NCBI GenBank assembly: GCA_964632485.1
Contig: CAZWDO010000010.1
Span: 13,852 to 77,851, forward strand
Direction of reading: 5' to 3'
DNA: 64,000 nucleotides
Source: CAZWDO01 sp964632485 [NCBI: uncultured bacterium]
GTDB lineage: Bacteria; JAGOEH01
Shown here: positions 45,067 to 54,736 of the stretch, piece by piece
Layout of the letters: every line of letters begins with the position of its first letter
Position numbering within the stretch: the stretch's first letter is position 1
The notes under the pieces: generated by a model
Databases searched by the model: none
What the model saw: the letters and a program-made list of their open reading frames with translations, nothing else
What the model was told of the DNA's origin: nothing
Program-made: the position numbers and the translations under genes

Positions 45067-47058
45067 TCAACTTTGGGTTAAGGGTAGTGTAATAATAAAT
45101 TCAGTTCCAGCGCCGATCTCAGAGTATAGTTCGATTGATCCCTTATGCTCCTGAATAATGCCGTAGGTAATCGAAAGTCCCAAGCCGGTACCTGCGCCGA
45201 CAGCTTTTGTAGTAAAAAAAGGATCAAAGATTTTTTGTCTGATTTCTTCACTGATTCCGCTGCCGTTATCTTTGATCGAAATGATAATTTTCAAATCTTC
45301 AGCATGGGTGCGGATGATGATTTTTCCATTATCTTTAATGGCATCAACGGCATTGGCGATAATATTGAGAAATGCCTGATTCAACTTGCCGGGAAAACAT
45401 TCGATAGACGGCAGAGTATCAGCATATTCTTTGATAATCTCGATGCGATTCTTGTATTTGTTTTTAAGAAGCAGAAGGGCTATATCGATACCTTCATGAA
45501 TATTGGCGTAACAAGGCTTTTCTTCCTCACTGCGGGAAAATTGGCGCAATCCCCGGATTATCTCGGCCGTTCGATCGGCCCCGAGTTTAATATCGTTAAT
45601 AATCATAGGAATCGCTTCGATGGCTTCATTAAATGCGTTTTCCTCTTTGAGAATTTCGATTTGTTGGAGTTTTTCACTCAGATGCTCATTGTCCGGGGAG
45701 AGCGCGCAAATAGCCGTGATGATTGGCTCAATATCCTCAAAATCGCGAAGCAAGCTATTGATGCCGGCATAGACAAAATTGATGGGATTGTTGATTTCAT
45801 GGGCGATTCCCGCTGAAAGCACCCCCAGTGATGCCATTTTTTCCGAATGGACCAGTTTCTGCTGCATTTTTTTTACTTTTTGAAGTGTTTCGGTCAGCTC
45901 CTGGTTGTTGTCGATAAGCTTTGAATTTACAGTTCGCAGTTCATCATTCATCGTGGAAATCTGCATTTGCTGAATGCGTAATACCTCATTTTTTTGCCGG
46001 TTGGTCCGGTAGGCTTTGTATATAAATCCGATGAAGATTAATGTGATGATTACAATAATCCCCATTAGATACATAAAAATCCGTTGTTGGCTTATTTTAC
46101 TATCTTTCTGCCCCAGGAACAGATTGATCTCAGCCAGTACAAGGTTCATACTATCAATGCGTTCCGCTTTGGTTTCCAGTATCTTGTTCCTTTTATCGAT
46201 TTCGGCTTGTTGTTCGCTGAGTACTGTTCCGTAAAACTTCAGGCTGTCGGAAAACTGTTTGATTTTGAGTTGCTGATCCTCTAATTGGCGAGTCTGGTTT
46301 TTTATGACCTGCTTTTGTTCCTGAATAAATTTCAATTGGGCGGTATGGATTTTATTTTGCTTTTCAATATACTCTGACTGCTGATCTGAAAGCTGTTGAA
46401 TGTGGGCTAAATTTTCATGGCTTTCTTTAAATACGACACTCAGACTTTCGATTCTGCTTTCAAAACCATTGATTTCTTTTTCCAGTTTTCGCAAATTTTT
46501 TTGTGATTTCATGTAAATTCCGGCAACATCGATTTCCGTTCCGCCCATCAATAGTATCTCTTCCCCGATACCCAGGTTTTGATTCAGGATGTTGGCTTTA
46601 TTGATCTCAAATCGGATCGTTTTATCTTTAGTTACAAACAGATTGAGCATAATAAGGCTTTTATCACGATACTCTTCACTTATCAACAAGATCGGTTTTC
46701 CTTCGATCTTGTCGAAAACATCCGGTTGGTAGGTGTTTCGTTCCGCTGAAATAAATATAAGTTGGGCGTCCAGCATCGATTCGTCCGGCTCGAACAAGAC
46801 TTCGATTGAAATTGGCTTCTCTTTTATTTTTACAACCTCGGCCATTTGTTTAAATTCGTTGATGATGGCGTTGTCGGAACTGATCACCACCAGTTTGATG
46901 ACCCCGTAGTGGGCATCAGGCCAGACGATATGGTTCGCAAAGTTTTTGATATAGCTGCCAATTACCTTTTCGTGGAGAATCTGTTCAGGTCGTGAGGTTG
47001 CAGGAATCAGCAGAAGCATAAGGGAGATGTAAATCCGTGGGTTGAAAATTGAGTTCAT
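45067..47058 (-). CDS. YfiR-domain sensor histidine kinase
   Basis: 663 residues. Signal-like N-terminus, then a periplasmic YfiR (DUF4154)-type domain about 28-170 (VIGSYIKNFANHIVWPD, AQLIFISAERN, GKPILLISEEY, IRFEINKANILNQNLGIGEE), a long coiled coil 185-325, a TM helix about 332-352, then HisKA (LGVLSAGIAHEINNPINF, His420) and HATPase (FLNIIANAVDAI, DNGSGISEEI, GTGLGLSITYGI). YfiR domains normally occur as separate periplasmic proteins controlling a cyclase; fusion to a kinase is unusual. It lies 12 bases after a TonB receptor gene, suggesting that it reads receptor occupancy or envelope redox state. Confidence 0.85.
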   Translation of the reverse strand: MNSIFNPRIYISLMLLLIPATSRPEQILHEKVIGSYIKNFANHIVWPDAHYGVIKLVVISSDNAIINEFKQMAEVVKIKEKPISIEVLFEPDESMLDAQLIFISAERNTYQPDVFDKIEGKPILLISEEYRDKSLIMLNLFVTKDKTIRFEINKANILNQNLGIGEEILLMGGTEIDVAGIYMKSQKNLRKLEKEINGFESRIESLSVVFKESHENLAHIQQLSDQQSEYIEKQNKIHTAQLKFIQEQKQVIKNQTRQLEDQQLKIKQFSDSLKFYGTVLSEQQAEIDKRNKILETKAERIDSMNLVLAEINLFLGQKDSKISQQRIFMYLMGIIVIITLIFIGFIYKAYRTNRQKNEVLRIQQMQISTMNDELRTVNSKLIDNNQELTETLQKVKKMQQKLVHSEKMASLGVLSAGIAHEINNPINFVYAGINSLLRDFEDIEPIITAICALSPDNEHLSEKLQQIEILKEENAFNEAIEAIPMIINDIKLGADRTAEIIRGLRQFSRSEEEKPCYANIHEGIDIALLLLKNKYKNRIEIIKEYADTLPSIECFPGKLNQAFLNIIANAVDAIKDNGKIIIRTHAEDLKIIISIKDNGSGISEEIRQKIFDPFFTTKAVGAGTGLGLSITYGIIQEHKGSIELYSEIGAGTEFIITLPLTQS

Positions 47059-47070
47059 ACTTTTTCCCGG

Positions 47071-49038
47071 TTATAAATCATAGGTGATTTTAAACAAAAA
47101 AGTGCGTTGCGCCTGGCGAAATCGTGTCGCAGTCAAGTTGGACGAATGGTAGTATTCCGTATTAAAAATATTTTTTACTGCCAACTGAGCATTAAAATGA
47201 TAAATATTTATAACTGAAATTGTGGCGCTATACACCTGCGCTGAAGCGATAGTTCTGAATTTGATGGGAATTGGAGCCGACGAATTGGGTTTGCTGCCAG
47301 TAAAATTGGCTCTGATATTGAATTGCAGATTATTGACCAAATAATAAGTGATCCCCGCGTTGATGGTTTGTTTGGGGATTTCTGGAACTCTTTCGCGTTT
47401 CTCATTGGCGCTGGAAATATAAGTATAATTGCCTAAAAATTTGATCCGTCGATAAAAATAGTGTGTTGTGAATTCAAATCCTTTGGTTTCTATCTTTCCC
47501 TGGTTAATCCATCGATAATCATCGCCGTCCCCTAAGGTCTCTTTGGTGATCGCGCTGCTTAGCAAGTTTTTATAACCGGACAAACCGATTTGGGCGTACC
47601 GCGAGAGAAAATAGTTGGCGGACAATTCGATTGATTCCATTTCCTCCGGAACGAGTGAGGGATTGCCTGATCCGTTATAATAGTCCCACGGTTTGGGGGC
47701 GCGGAACGCTTGAGCGTAGATCAATTTAAGATTCAGTGGATTTTTGCTGAAAATTAAAGCGGCGCAGGGTGTTAAAACGTTTTCATAAACACTGCTTCGA
47801 TCAAAGCGCAACCCGGCGTCAAGTATAAAATATTGCCGGGCTGTTATTTGGGATTTAATAAAAACACTGATCAGGCTGTTCGTTTCCATGAGTGGCGTCG
47901 GTGGTGGCGGTGGCTTGGTCTCGGATGATTCACTGTATGTTATGGAAAAATTTTTGGCCAAATGATCGAACTCATAAGAGATACCCCCCGAAAACTGAAC
48001 GTTTTTCCATTGGTCATAAAGAATGACGCTCTCGGCGCCCAGTAGATAATTGGGTCGGTAATAGCCGGTTTGTTCCGTATCAGTTATTTTGAAAATAGTA
48101 TTGTCGCTTACGGTTGCATTCCGTCCATAGAATGAGGTAGAAAGCGTGAGATGATCGGAAAGTTCGGTTTCATGTTTGATATACGCATTTAAAAAATAGA
48201 TATTCCATAGAGTTCCATGATCCTGGTAGGGTGTTCCCACTGAAGGGTATTGGGTGGAAACAGAAGATTGTTTGTTTTGGAAGTTAAGGCCCGCAAGAAT
48301 TGAGTGGGCGCGTATTTTAAAATCCAGGGCATAGTCATCTTCAAATAGCTCCATGTCGTCGGTCCAGTTGGAGTCGCAGGCATTGCCTCGCAGTTCCGCT
48401 TTATGACTGGTTTTAAACATCGTTGAAATCCGCAATAAAAGATTGTTATCGATCGAAGTGTAGGCATAATTTGCATTCGCATAGTAGGTGTTAAAACTTC
48501 CGGCAAGAATTTCGGCGCTCCTCTCAGGATTGGTTTTGGTGATGATGTTGATCACTCCCGAGATTGCGTTCGTCCCGTAAATTACGGATAGCGGGCCATA
48601 GACGACTTCAATGCGCTCGACATTGGCCAGATTAAATTGTCCGCCGGCATAAAAACCGCCAGAATTTAGCTCATTGATCTGAATTCCATCAACTAATAGA
48701 AGTGTTAGATTATTTTGATTTGGAATGCCGCGCTGAAAAACATAACTGTTATACCCTTGGGGATTACGAAATGAAAACCCGGGCAAATCGGCAAGCGCTT
48801 CTTCCAGGGTAAAATAACCGTTCGTTTTAATGTCGGCGGCCGTGATAATATGAATTGTCGCCGGGGTCTCCTTGATAATCCGCGGAACTTTCTCGACGAG
48901 GCTAACTTCCACCCTGGAGAGTTCGAATAAATTATAGCTATAGGGATCATTTGGATCGCTATGAATTTGATGTGGTATAGCGGCCAGCATCAACCATAAT
49001 CCACAATCTACGGCCAATCTTCTCGACACTTTTTTCAT
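47071..49038 (-). CDS. TonB-dependent outer-membrane receptor
   Basis: 655 residues with signal peptide. Plug domain: TPATIHIITAADIKTNGYFT, ADLPGFSF and VERIEVVYGPLSVIYGTNAI, then VINIITK. A 22-strand barrel follows and the C-terminus ends in an aromatic-rich strand (RQAQRTFLFKITYDL). The size and plug fit siderophore or vitamin receptors more than SusC types; no TonB-regulatory N-terminal extension is visible. It leads the minus-strand signalling operon and is divergent from the large receptor gene at 49380 across a 341-base regulatory gap. Confidence 0.87.
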   Translation of the reverse strand: MKKVSRRLAVDCGLWLMLAAIPHQIHSDPNDPYSYNLFELSRVEVSLVEKVPRIIKETPATIHIITAADIKTNGYFTLEEALADLPGFSFRNPQGYNSYVFQRGIPNQNNLTLLLVDGIQINELNSGGFYAGGQFNLANVERIEVVYGPLSVIYGTNAISGVINIITKTNPERSAEILAGSFNTYYANANYAYTSIDNNLLLRISTMFKTSHKAELRGNACDSNWTDDMELFEDDYALDFKIRAHSILAGLNFQNKQSSVSTQYPSVGTPYQDHGTLWNIYFLNAYIKHETELSDHLTLSTSFYGRNATVSDNTIFKITDTEQTGYYRPNYLLGAESVILYDQWKNVQFSGGISYEFDHLAKNFSITYSESSETKPPPPPTPLMETNSLISVFIKSQITARQYFILDAGLRFDRSSVYENVLTPCAALIFSKNPLNLKLIYAQAFRAPKPWDYYNGSGNPSLVPEEMESIELSANYFLSRYAQIGLSGYKNLLSSAITKETLGDGDDYRWINQGKIETKGFEFTTHYFYRRIKFLGNYTYISSANEKRERVPEIPKQTINAGITYYLVNNLQFNIRANFTGSKPNSSAPIPIKFRTIASAQVYSATISVINIYHFNAQLAVKNIFNTEYYHSSNLTATRFRQAQRTFLFKITYDL

Positions 49039-49242
49039 GGGATTAACTCAATATTTTTAGATTGTGGGAAAAAGATGGTTTTAACGGGGGGCTGGGAGCC
49101 CTTGAACTTTACCGGTGTTTGTTGTTTCATGCCATGTTGTTGATGATAAGGTTAAATGAAAGATTTTGGCGCTCTCCTATTCATAATTAATTTAATTATG
49201 ATTGATAACTAAGTCAAGTTAAAAAAAAATCAAAAAAAATAC

Positions 49243-49271
49243 TTGACACACCGGATTTTATTATTTATATT
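49243..49271 (+). promoter_or_regulatory. promoter of the large TonB receptor operon
   Basis: TTGACA (49243-49248), 17-base spacer, TATATT (49266-49271). The expected transcript start near 49278 puts the long inverted repeat at 49292-49347 wholly inside the leader. Confidence 0.68.
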
Positions 49272-49291
49272 GCTGTTAATGGAATATGCAA

Positions 49292-49347
49292 TGTTTGAAT
49301 AAACTAAAATATGATATTTTTAAAGAGTTTTTTAGTTTATTCAAACA
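49292..49347. promoter_or_regulatory. 18-bp perfect inverted repeat in the receptor leader, likely operator or RNA hairpin
   Basis: TGTTTGAATAAACTAAAA (49292-49309) and its exact complement TTTTAGTTTATTCAAACA (49330-49347) flank a 20-base AT-rich loop. Each arm contains GTTT-GAAT-AAAC, itself a near palindrome. The element sits between the promoter and the AAGGAGG at 49370. It could bind the ROK regulator encoded downstream in the same run of genes, or fold as a leader hairpin. Confidence 0.7.
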
Positions 49348-49379
49348 ATGAAGAAACTTAACACTAACAAGGAGGCCGA

Positions 49380-52300
49380 ATGATTGCCTGGCGCCGTCTG
49401 TTTTTTTTAGGGTGGTTGACCTGGTTTTGCTGTTTCATTCCAGGAACCCTCTGGTCAGCGAATGGCAAACTCGTGGGACGGATCACAGACCGTGAATCGC
49501 GTGAAGCCCTCGTCGGGGCCAGCGTCATAATTGTCGAACAATGGCTCGGCGATAAATCTTTTCCGCTCCAAACCCTTCAGGGAGCCGCCAGTGACGGCGA
49601 TGGATACTTCGTTCTGACGAATGTGCCCCCCGGTACCTATAATATCCGCGCCCAGATGATGGGATACCAAACCCTGGTAAAACAACAGGTGCGCGTAAAT
49701 TTGGATCGCACCATCACGGTGGATTTTCCATTAGTCCTCAGCGCGATAGAAGTGGCTGAACAAGTTGTGGTCGCGGAAAAAGAGGTGATTAAAGCCGATA
49801 TCTCAGGTACTCAGGAAATCATTGTGACTGATCGGATCGATCAAACTCCGACGACTCGCATGGATGAGTTTATCAATAAAGTAAAAGGTGTTGAATTGAA
49901 ATCCACGACTGACGGAAATGGTTTAAGTATTCGGGGGGGGCAGATCCGCGAGACCGATATCCGTCTTGATGGCGTTTCGATGCGTGATCCGCGATCCGAT
50001 AACTCCTACCTTTCGCTCAATTCCACAACGATTGAGGAAATCCAGGTACTTACCGGCGGTTTTGAGGCTAAATATGGCGATATGCGTTCAGGTCTGGTCA
50101 ATGTCGTTACCCGGGAGGGCTCACGGGAAAAACTGGATATCAATTTCAAAGTCGATATGACGCCCAGTGGGCAGCAAAAATATTTCGGTAGCGATCCCTG
50201 GGGGTCCGGTTCGCTGATTAACCGTGTGTTCGCCGATACCTCACGGGGCGACAGCTCCTGGTGCTGGCTGGGTACGGTAGGTGATACTTCTGTTCCTGCC
50301 GATCTGCGCTATTTCAAAGGCTGGAATAAATCCACCGAAGGCAAAAACGGTTATGATGCGATCGGCTTAAGCCGTACGACCAAGCTGACGCCGGATCAGA
50401 AACGAGATTTATGGTTATTCCAGCATCCTCAATATAATTATAACGACGACCGCGATATTTTCTATGAAGGCTCGATTAGCGGTGGGTTGCCCGGCGGCTC
50501 GATTCCTTTACTGGGAGGGTTTCTTAAAAACACAACCTTTATTTTAGGCGCTAAATTTGAAAACACTCAATATGTCTTCCCGTTGGGACCTCGCGATTCT
50601 TATCAGGACTGGAATCTGTCTTTAAAGCTGACGACCCGTTTTGGCAATAAAAAAGTGTCTATTAACGGCATGAGCGCTAAAATCAGTTCCATTACCACCG
50701 GGCGGCCTTCCACCTTTGGCGGCGCTTTGCTTGATAATTCAGGCCGTTTCGGTTTTATGAACAATTCCGAAGCTTCCGTTATTACTCAAGCCGGTTTGCT
50801 GGGCGGGAACGATGGACTCAAACAGATGTTCAATAAAAGCCGTCTGCAATTCTATGATCTTCGCTATCATATCGGCGGGATTAAATTTACCCATACTCTT
50901 TCCAATCGGACATTCTATACCGTTGAAGCGCAATTTAACTATACTGATCACAACCTGTCCCCCTTTAGTCTCGACAGCACCCGCGAAGATGCCTGGGTGA
51001 CGATCGAAACTCCTTCCGTAACGGCATCCGGGCAAGATACGGTACTGAGTATCCGTGTGTTGGATGTTCCCTCGGGAGGTTCTCCCAATGCTTCCACTAA
51101 CTGGGTGACCGATATTACCGATTTTTTTTGGGTCTATGGCGGTTTGCAGTCCGAGGATTCTTCTTATTCCTGGGCGGCTCATGTCAAAGCCGATTATACT
51201 ACTCAGTGGGGCAAACACCATCAAATCGAGAGCGGTCTCGCCCTGCGCTACACTTATCTGAGTGTGAATGCCGGAACCTGGCTGCAATCCAAAAAAAGCT
51301 GGACGCCCGATACCTGGAATTATTACCAGGAGCATCCCATTGATATGGCGTATTATCTCCAGGATAAACTGGAGTTTGAAGGCATGGTTGCCAATATAGG
51401 ATTGCGCGCCGATTACTTCAATCCCATGAAGAAAAGCTTCTCTGTGTCCCATCCCTTGGATTTAGATTACGCCGGATTCTATAATAATGTCTATACCTAT
51501 TTGCCGGGTGATTTTGGTTCATGGGAACGGTGGGAAAAATTCCGCGAATTGCTGGAAGAACCTACCGGATGGCCGACCCACGGTGATAATAGTCAACTGA
51601 AACTTTCCCCGCGTCTCGGAGTCTCTTTTCCGATCACTGTCGCCAGTAAACTCTATTTTAACTATGGACATTTCTACCAGAAACCCAATGTCTCCTTCCT
51701 TTACAATCTTTCTATTTTCCCCGGCGGAGTGATCGCGCCGACGCCGGAACTGCCCATGGCTCGGACCGTTGCCTATGAATTCGGCTATGAACAGCGATTG
51801 CTTTCTCAATTTTTAGTGAACCTGACCATGTATTATAAAGACATAAAGGATGAACCGCTGGGACGGACTTTTGTCGATTACAATGAAGAAATTTATGTAA
51901 CCAAATATTTCCCCGATGCCTATCGGGATATCCGTGGAATTGAGTGCCGATTTGAAAAAAACCTGGGTACATATTTTACTTTCTGGAGCAGTTATGAATA
52001 TATGCTGGTCAGTTATGGCGAAACGGGATTGAGCACTGTTTATGAAAACCGTCTTAAAGCCGCGGAAGAAGCCCGTAGCGCCAACCTCTATACGTCTGAC
52101 CTTCATCCTTCCGCCCAGGGCAATATCAATTTTCATGTTCCCGAACGTTGGGGGCCTGCCTTTGGGTCCTGGCATTTTTTGGGTGGCTGGAACTCAAATT
52201 TCTTCGTTGAATGGCGCGATGGCGGACATCAGATTATCAATCCCGATCAACCCGTGGACCAGCAAAAGAAAATTGATGTTGTGGATTATTCCAATGTTGA

Positions 52301-52583
52301 TTTCCGATTATCGAAACTATTTAAAACACCATGGGCCAGTGTTGAATTCGTTCTTACTATCAAGAATCTATTGAACCAAAAACGTCTGAGTTACTGGAAT
52401 ATGACGACTACTCAGTATGATCGTTACAAACAATCGCTTCATTTGCCTTATGAAGAGGGTGAAGAACAAGGCAGTGATAAATTAGGCGAGTGGGATAAGG
52501 ACCATATCGATACCGGCTGGTTCACCGCGCCTTTATTTCTTAACCCGCGGCAATTTTATTTCGGCCTGCGATTTTCATTATAA
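49380..52583 (+). CDS. large TonB-dependent receptor with N-terminal carboxypeptidase-like domain
   Basis: 1067 residues, AAGGAGG before ATG 49380, signal peptide to about residue 27. A CarboxypepD_reg-like domain occupies 29-115 (LVGRITDRESREALVGASVI, then DGYFVLTNVPPGTYNI). The plug follows (FINKVKGVELKSTTDGNGLSIRGG, then IRLDGVSMRDP, IEEIQVLTGGFEAKYGDMRSG). The long barrel ends in LNPRQFYFGLRFSL. This layout is that of FCB TonB receptors taking up large or complex ligands. The adjacent secreted protein and PorV-like gene share the operon. Confidence 0.86.
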   Translation: MIAWRRLFFLGWLTWFCCFIPGTLWSANGKLVGRITDRESREALVGASVIIVEQWLGDKSFPLQTLQGAASDGDGYFVLTNVPPGTYNIRAQMMGYQTLVKQQVRVNLDRTITVDFPLVLSAIEVAEQVVVAEKEVIKADISGTQEIIVTDRIDQTPTTRMDEFINKVKGVELKSTTDGNGLSIRGGQIRETDIRLDGVSMRDPRSDNSYLSLNSTTIEEIQVLTGGFEAKYGDMRSGLVNVVTREGSREKLDINFKVDMTPSGQQKYFGSDPWGSGSLINRVFADTSRGDSSWCWLGTVGDTSVPADLRYFKGWNKSTEGKNGYDAIGLSRTTKLTPDQKRDLWLFQHPQYNYNDDRDIFYEGSISGGLPGGSIPLLGGFLKNTTFILGAKFENTQYVFPLGPRDSYQDWNLSLKLTTRFGNKKVSINGMSAKISSITTGRPSTFGGALLDNSGRFGFMNNSEASVITQAGLLGGNDGLKQMFNKSRLQFYDLRYHIGGIKFTHTLSNRTFYTVEAQFNYTDHNLSPFSLDSTREDAWVTIETPSVTASGQDTVLSIRVLDVPSGGSPNASTNWVTDITDFFWVYGGLQSEDSSYSWAAHVKADYTTQWGKHHQIESGLALRYTYLSVNAGTWLQSKKSWTPDTWNYYQEHPIDMAYYLQDKLEFEGMVANIGLRADYFNPMKKSFSVSHPLDLDYAGFYNNVYTYLPGDFGSWERWEKFRELLEEPTGWPTHGDNSQLKLSPRLGVSFPITVASKLYFNYGHFYQKPNVSFLYNLSIFPGGVIAPTPELPMARTVAYEFGYEQRLLSQFLVNLTMYYKDIKDEPLGRTFVDYNEEIYVTKYFPDAYRDIRGIECRFEKNLGTYFTFWSSYEYMLVSYGETGLSTVYENRLKAAEEARSANLYTSDLHPSAQGNINFHVPERWGPAFGSWHFLGGWNSNFFVEWRDGGHQIINPDQPVDQQKKIDVVDYSNVDFRLSKLFKTPWASVEFVLTIKNLLNQKRLSYWNMTTTQYDRYKQSLHLPYEEGEEQGSDKLGEWDKDHIDTGWFTAPLFLNPRQFYFGLRFSL

Positions 52584-52599
52584 CCCGGAGGCAGCCTAC

Positions 52600-54717
52600 A
52601 TGAAAAATATTTTATACTTGCTGTTAATTATCGGCGCGCTTAATGGCGCGGTTCGCGCCCAGAAAGATTATAACGGGCCACCCATGTTTCTCAATGTGAA
52701 TGCCATCGGCTGGGATTTGAAAAAACTGAACGGCGAGGGTCAGTTCACCAATCAATATAGCTGGATGCTTACCGGCAACGATAAAGAGAATACCGAAGTT
52801 TTTTATTGGCCGCGCGATCAGTGGCATTCGCAGATGCTATACCAGGTTTTTAATCCGATTTGTTTTGACGATAGCGGGTTCACCAATCAGAATGGCGAAC
52901 ATAAAGTGATTCCGTATAAATGCGTGAATGGGGGAGTGAATGATTTTTCCTGGGAAATCCGTCGCTATCGTCCACCTTATGTGACTGTGGATGATATTCC
53001 ATTGTACCAGGAATACCGGTGGGAAACCGATCCGAATCTCTCCAGCGACATCGTCTGTATCTGGGAGGACGTACTGCCAAATTACGGTATGCGCGTCCAG
53101 GGGAAAATTTTTGCGTTTAGTAACCCCGATCATGGTGATTATGCGATCTATCAATTGACTTACAAGTTTACCGGCGAAACGAAACGACCGTTGCAGGATC
53201 CCGCAGAGGATGATTACTTTCCTGATCAAACCGTGCGTTTATGGTCGCCTCTGTCGTTTAGTCTTGGACCGAGCAAAGGCGGTGAATATGGCGCTCATGG
53301 TTTTTTTGCCTATGAAGCGGAGGATGATCTGGACAGTTGGTTTGAAAAATCGTCGCAATTGGTGACAAACCAGGCTAGGAGCGATTTAAAAGTGGCTTAC
53401 TATTTCGATTACAAAATGGCCGGGATTGCGGCCTATCCCAATGGCAGCAATGATGATCTCGGTGATCCTATACGGGACGTCAATACCGGCTATCTGCTTT
53501 CGACCCAAATTCCCGGATTTGCTTTGCTTTATTCACCGACGGGAACCAACCAGCAACAGGACGATCCCAATCAGCCCTATTCCATACCTCATGCGGGGAT
53601 TGTCAATGATCTCTGGGGCCGCGCCGATCAGGGGATACGCGACACTTATATCGGCCATGATGATCGCGGCAAGTTTCCTAAAGATTGGATCACCGAGGGA
53701 CGCGCCACCAAGGCCGAAAAAGGGCCAATGCGATTTATTACGGTCGGACCCTATACATTGACTAAAAATACCGGCGCGGCGCCCTTTGACCCCGCCCATC
53801 CCTATGATTCATTTACCGTGGTCTATGCCATCGGTTCCGGTTCCATTTCGCGCGATATGGCCCGGCAGACTGGGAATGCCTGGATCAATGGCCAACTCTC
53901 TGATGCCCAGAAGGATTCTATTGTACTGACCGGTACCGATTCACTTTTTAAAACCATAGATCGCGCCTACTGGGCCTGGAATCAGGGGCTTGATATCGAT
54001 GATCCCCCGCCGCCGCCCGATTTGGAAGTGCGTAGCGATGCTGACCGCAACATTGTTCGTTGGTCTTATCCCGATAATTCCTATTTTAACGATCCTGACA
54101 CCCATATCGATGATTTTTACGCCTGGCGTATCTACCGCAAAAAAGGCGCTGCATACGTACTAGATATGTGGGCCAAAGACCTTGATGAAGAGTGGCAAAT
54201 GATTTACGAAACGACGGATCGCAACCAACTGGAATACGTAGATGCCGATGTCGTGCGCGGCCAAAGTTACTATTATGCAGTAACTGCGGTTGACGACGGC
54301 CAGCATAATAAAAGCGGTTTGTTCCCTGGCAAACGTCTGGAAAGCTCCCGATATGCCAATATGAGTGGTATGCCGGTAATTCCATTTCAAGCTGGCCTGG
54401 ATGTGTCCGATCAAATGCTGGTCGTTCCCAATCCGAAAACGATTCGCTCCCGGGGAGAATTCGCTTTCACCGGCGACCCTAACCGGATTTTGTTCGTGAA
54501 ATTACCCTATCAATGCGAACTGCGGGTATTTACCGAGACCGGGGATTTAATTACTACGATCCATCATCAGGGCACTGATCAGGAAGTTTGGGACTTAAAA
54601 ACCAACAACAACCAGTATATCATGAGTGGATGCTATATTTTAGCGGCCACTGAATGCCGGACCGTTGAAAGTCGATCCTTGCCAGATCAATTTGTCAAGT
54701 TCGTCGTGGTTCGTTAA
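52600..54717 (+). CDS. secreted protein with FnIII-like module and sorting-type C-terminus
   Basis: 705 residues, signal peptide ending VRAQ, CGGAGG ribosome site. The N-terminal 480 residues have no named family; they are rich in Asp, Tyr and Pro. A fibronectin-III-like module lies near 485-590 (LEVRSDADRNIVRWSYPDNS, then YYYAVTAVDDGQHNKSG). The final 90 residues (VVPNPKTIRSRGEFAF, LRVFTETGDLITTI, YIMSGCYILAA) resemble a FlgD-like sorting domain. It follows the receptor gene by 16 bases, so it may be the surface partner that binds or processes the ligand. Confidence 0.74.
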   Translation: MKNILYLLLIIGALNGAVRAQKDYNGPPMFLNVNAIGWDLKKLNGEGQFTNQYSWMLTGNDKENTEVFYWPRDQWHSQMLYQVFNPICFDDSGFTNQNGEHKVIPYKCVNGGVNDFSWEIRRYRPPYVTVDDIPLYQEYRWETDPNLSSDIVCIWEDVLPNYGMRVQGKIFAFSNPDHGDYAIYQLTYKFTGETKRPLQDPAEDDYFPDQTVRLWSPLSFSLGPSKGGEYGAHGFFAYEAEDDLDSWFEKSSQLVTNQARSDLKVAYYFDYKMAGIAAYPNGSNDDLGDPIRDVNTGYLLSTQIPGFALLYSPTGTNQQQDDPNQPYSIPHAGIVNDLWGRADQGIRDTYIGHDDRGKFPKDWITEGRATKAEKGPMRFITVGPYTLTKNTGAAPFDPAHPYDSFTVVYAIGSGSISRDMARQTGNAWINGQLSDAQKDSIVLTGTDSLFKTIDRAYWAWNQGLDIDDPPPPPDLEVRSDADRNIVRWSYPDNSYFNDPDTHIDDFYAWRIYRKKGAAYVLDMWAKDLDEEWQMIYETTDRNQLEYVDADVVRGQSYYYAVTAVDDGQHNKSGLFPGKRLESSRYANMSGMPVIPFQAGLDVSDQMLVVPNPKTIRSRGEFAFTGDPNRILFVKLPYQCELRVFTETGDLITTIHHQGTDQEVWDLKTNNNQYIMSGCYILAATECRTVESRSLPDQFVKFVVVR

Positions 54718-54736
54718 CCCGGGAAGGAGTCTCCCT

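Noticed and set aside
50739-51452. 237-codon minus-strand frame
   Set aside because: Antisense shadow inside the large TonB receptor; no ribosome site and no protein-like motif.
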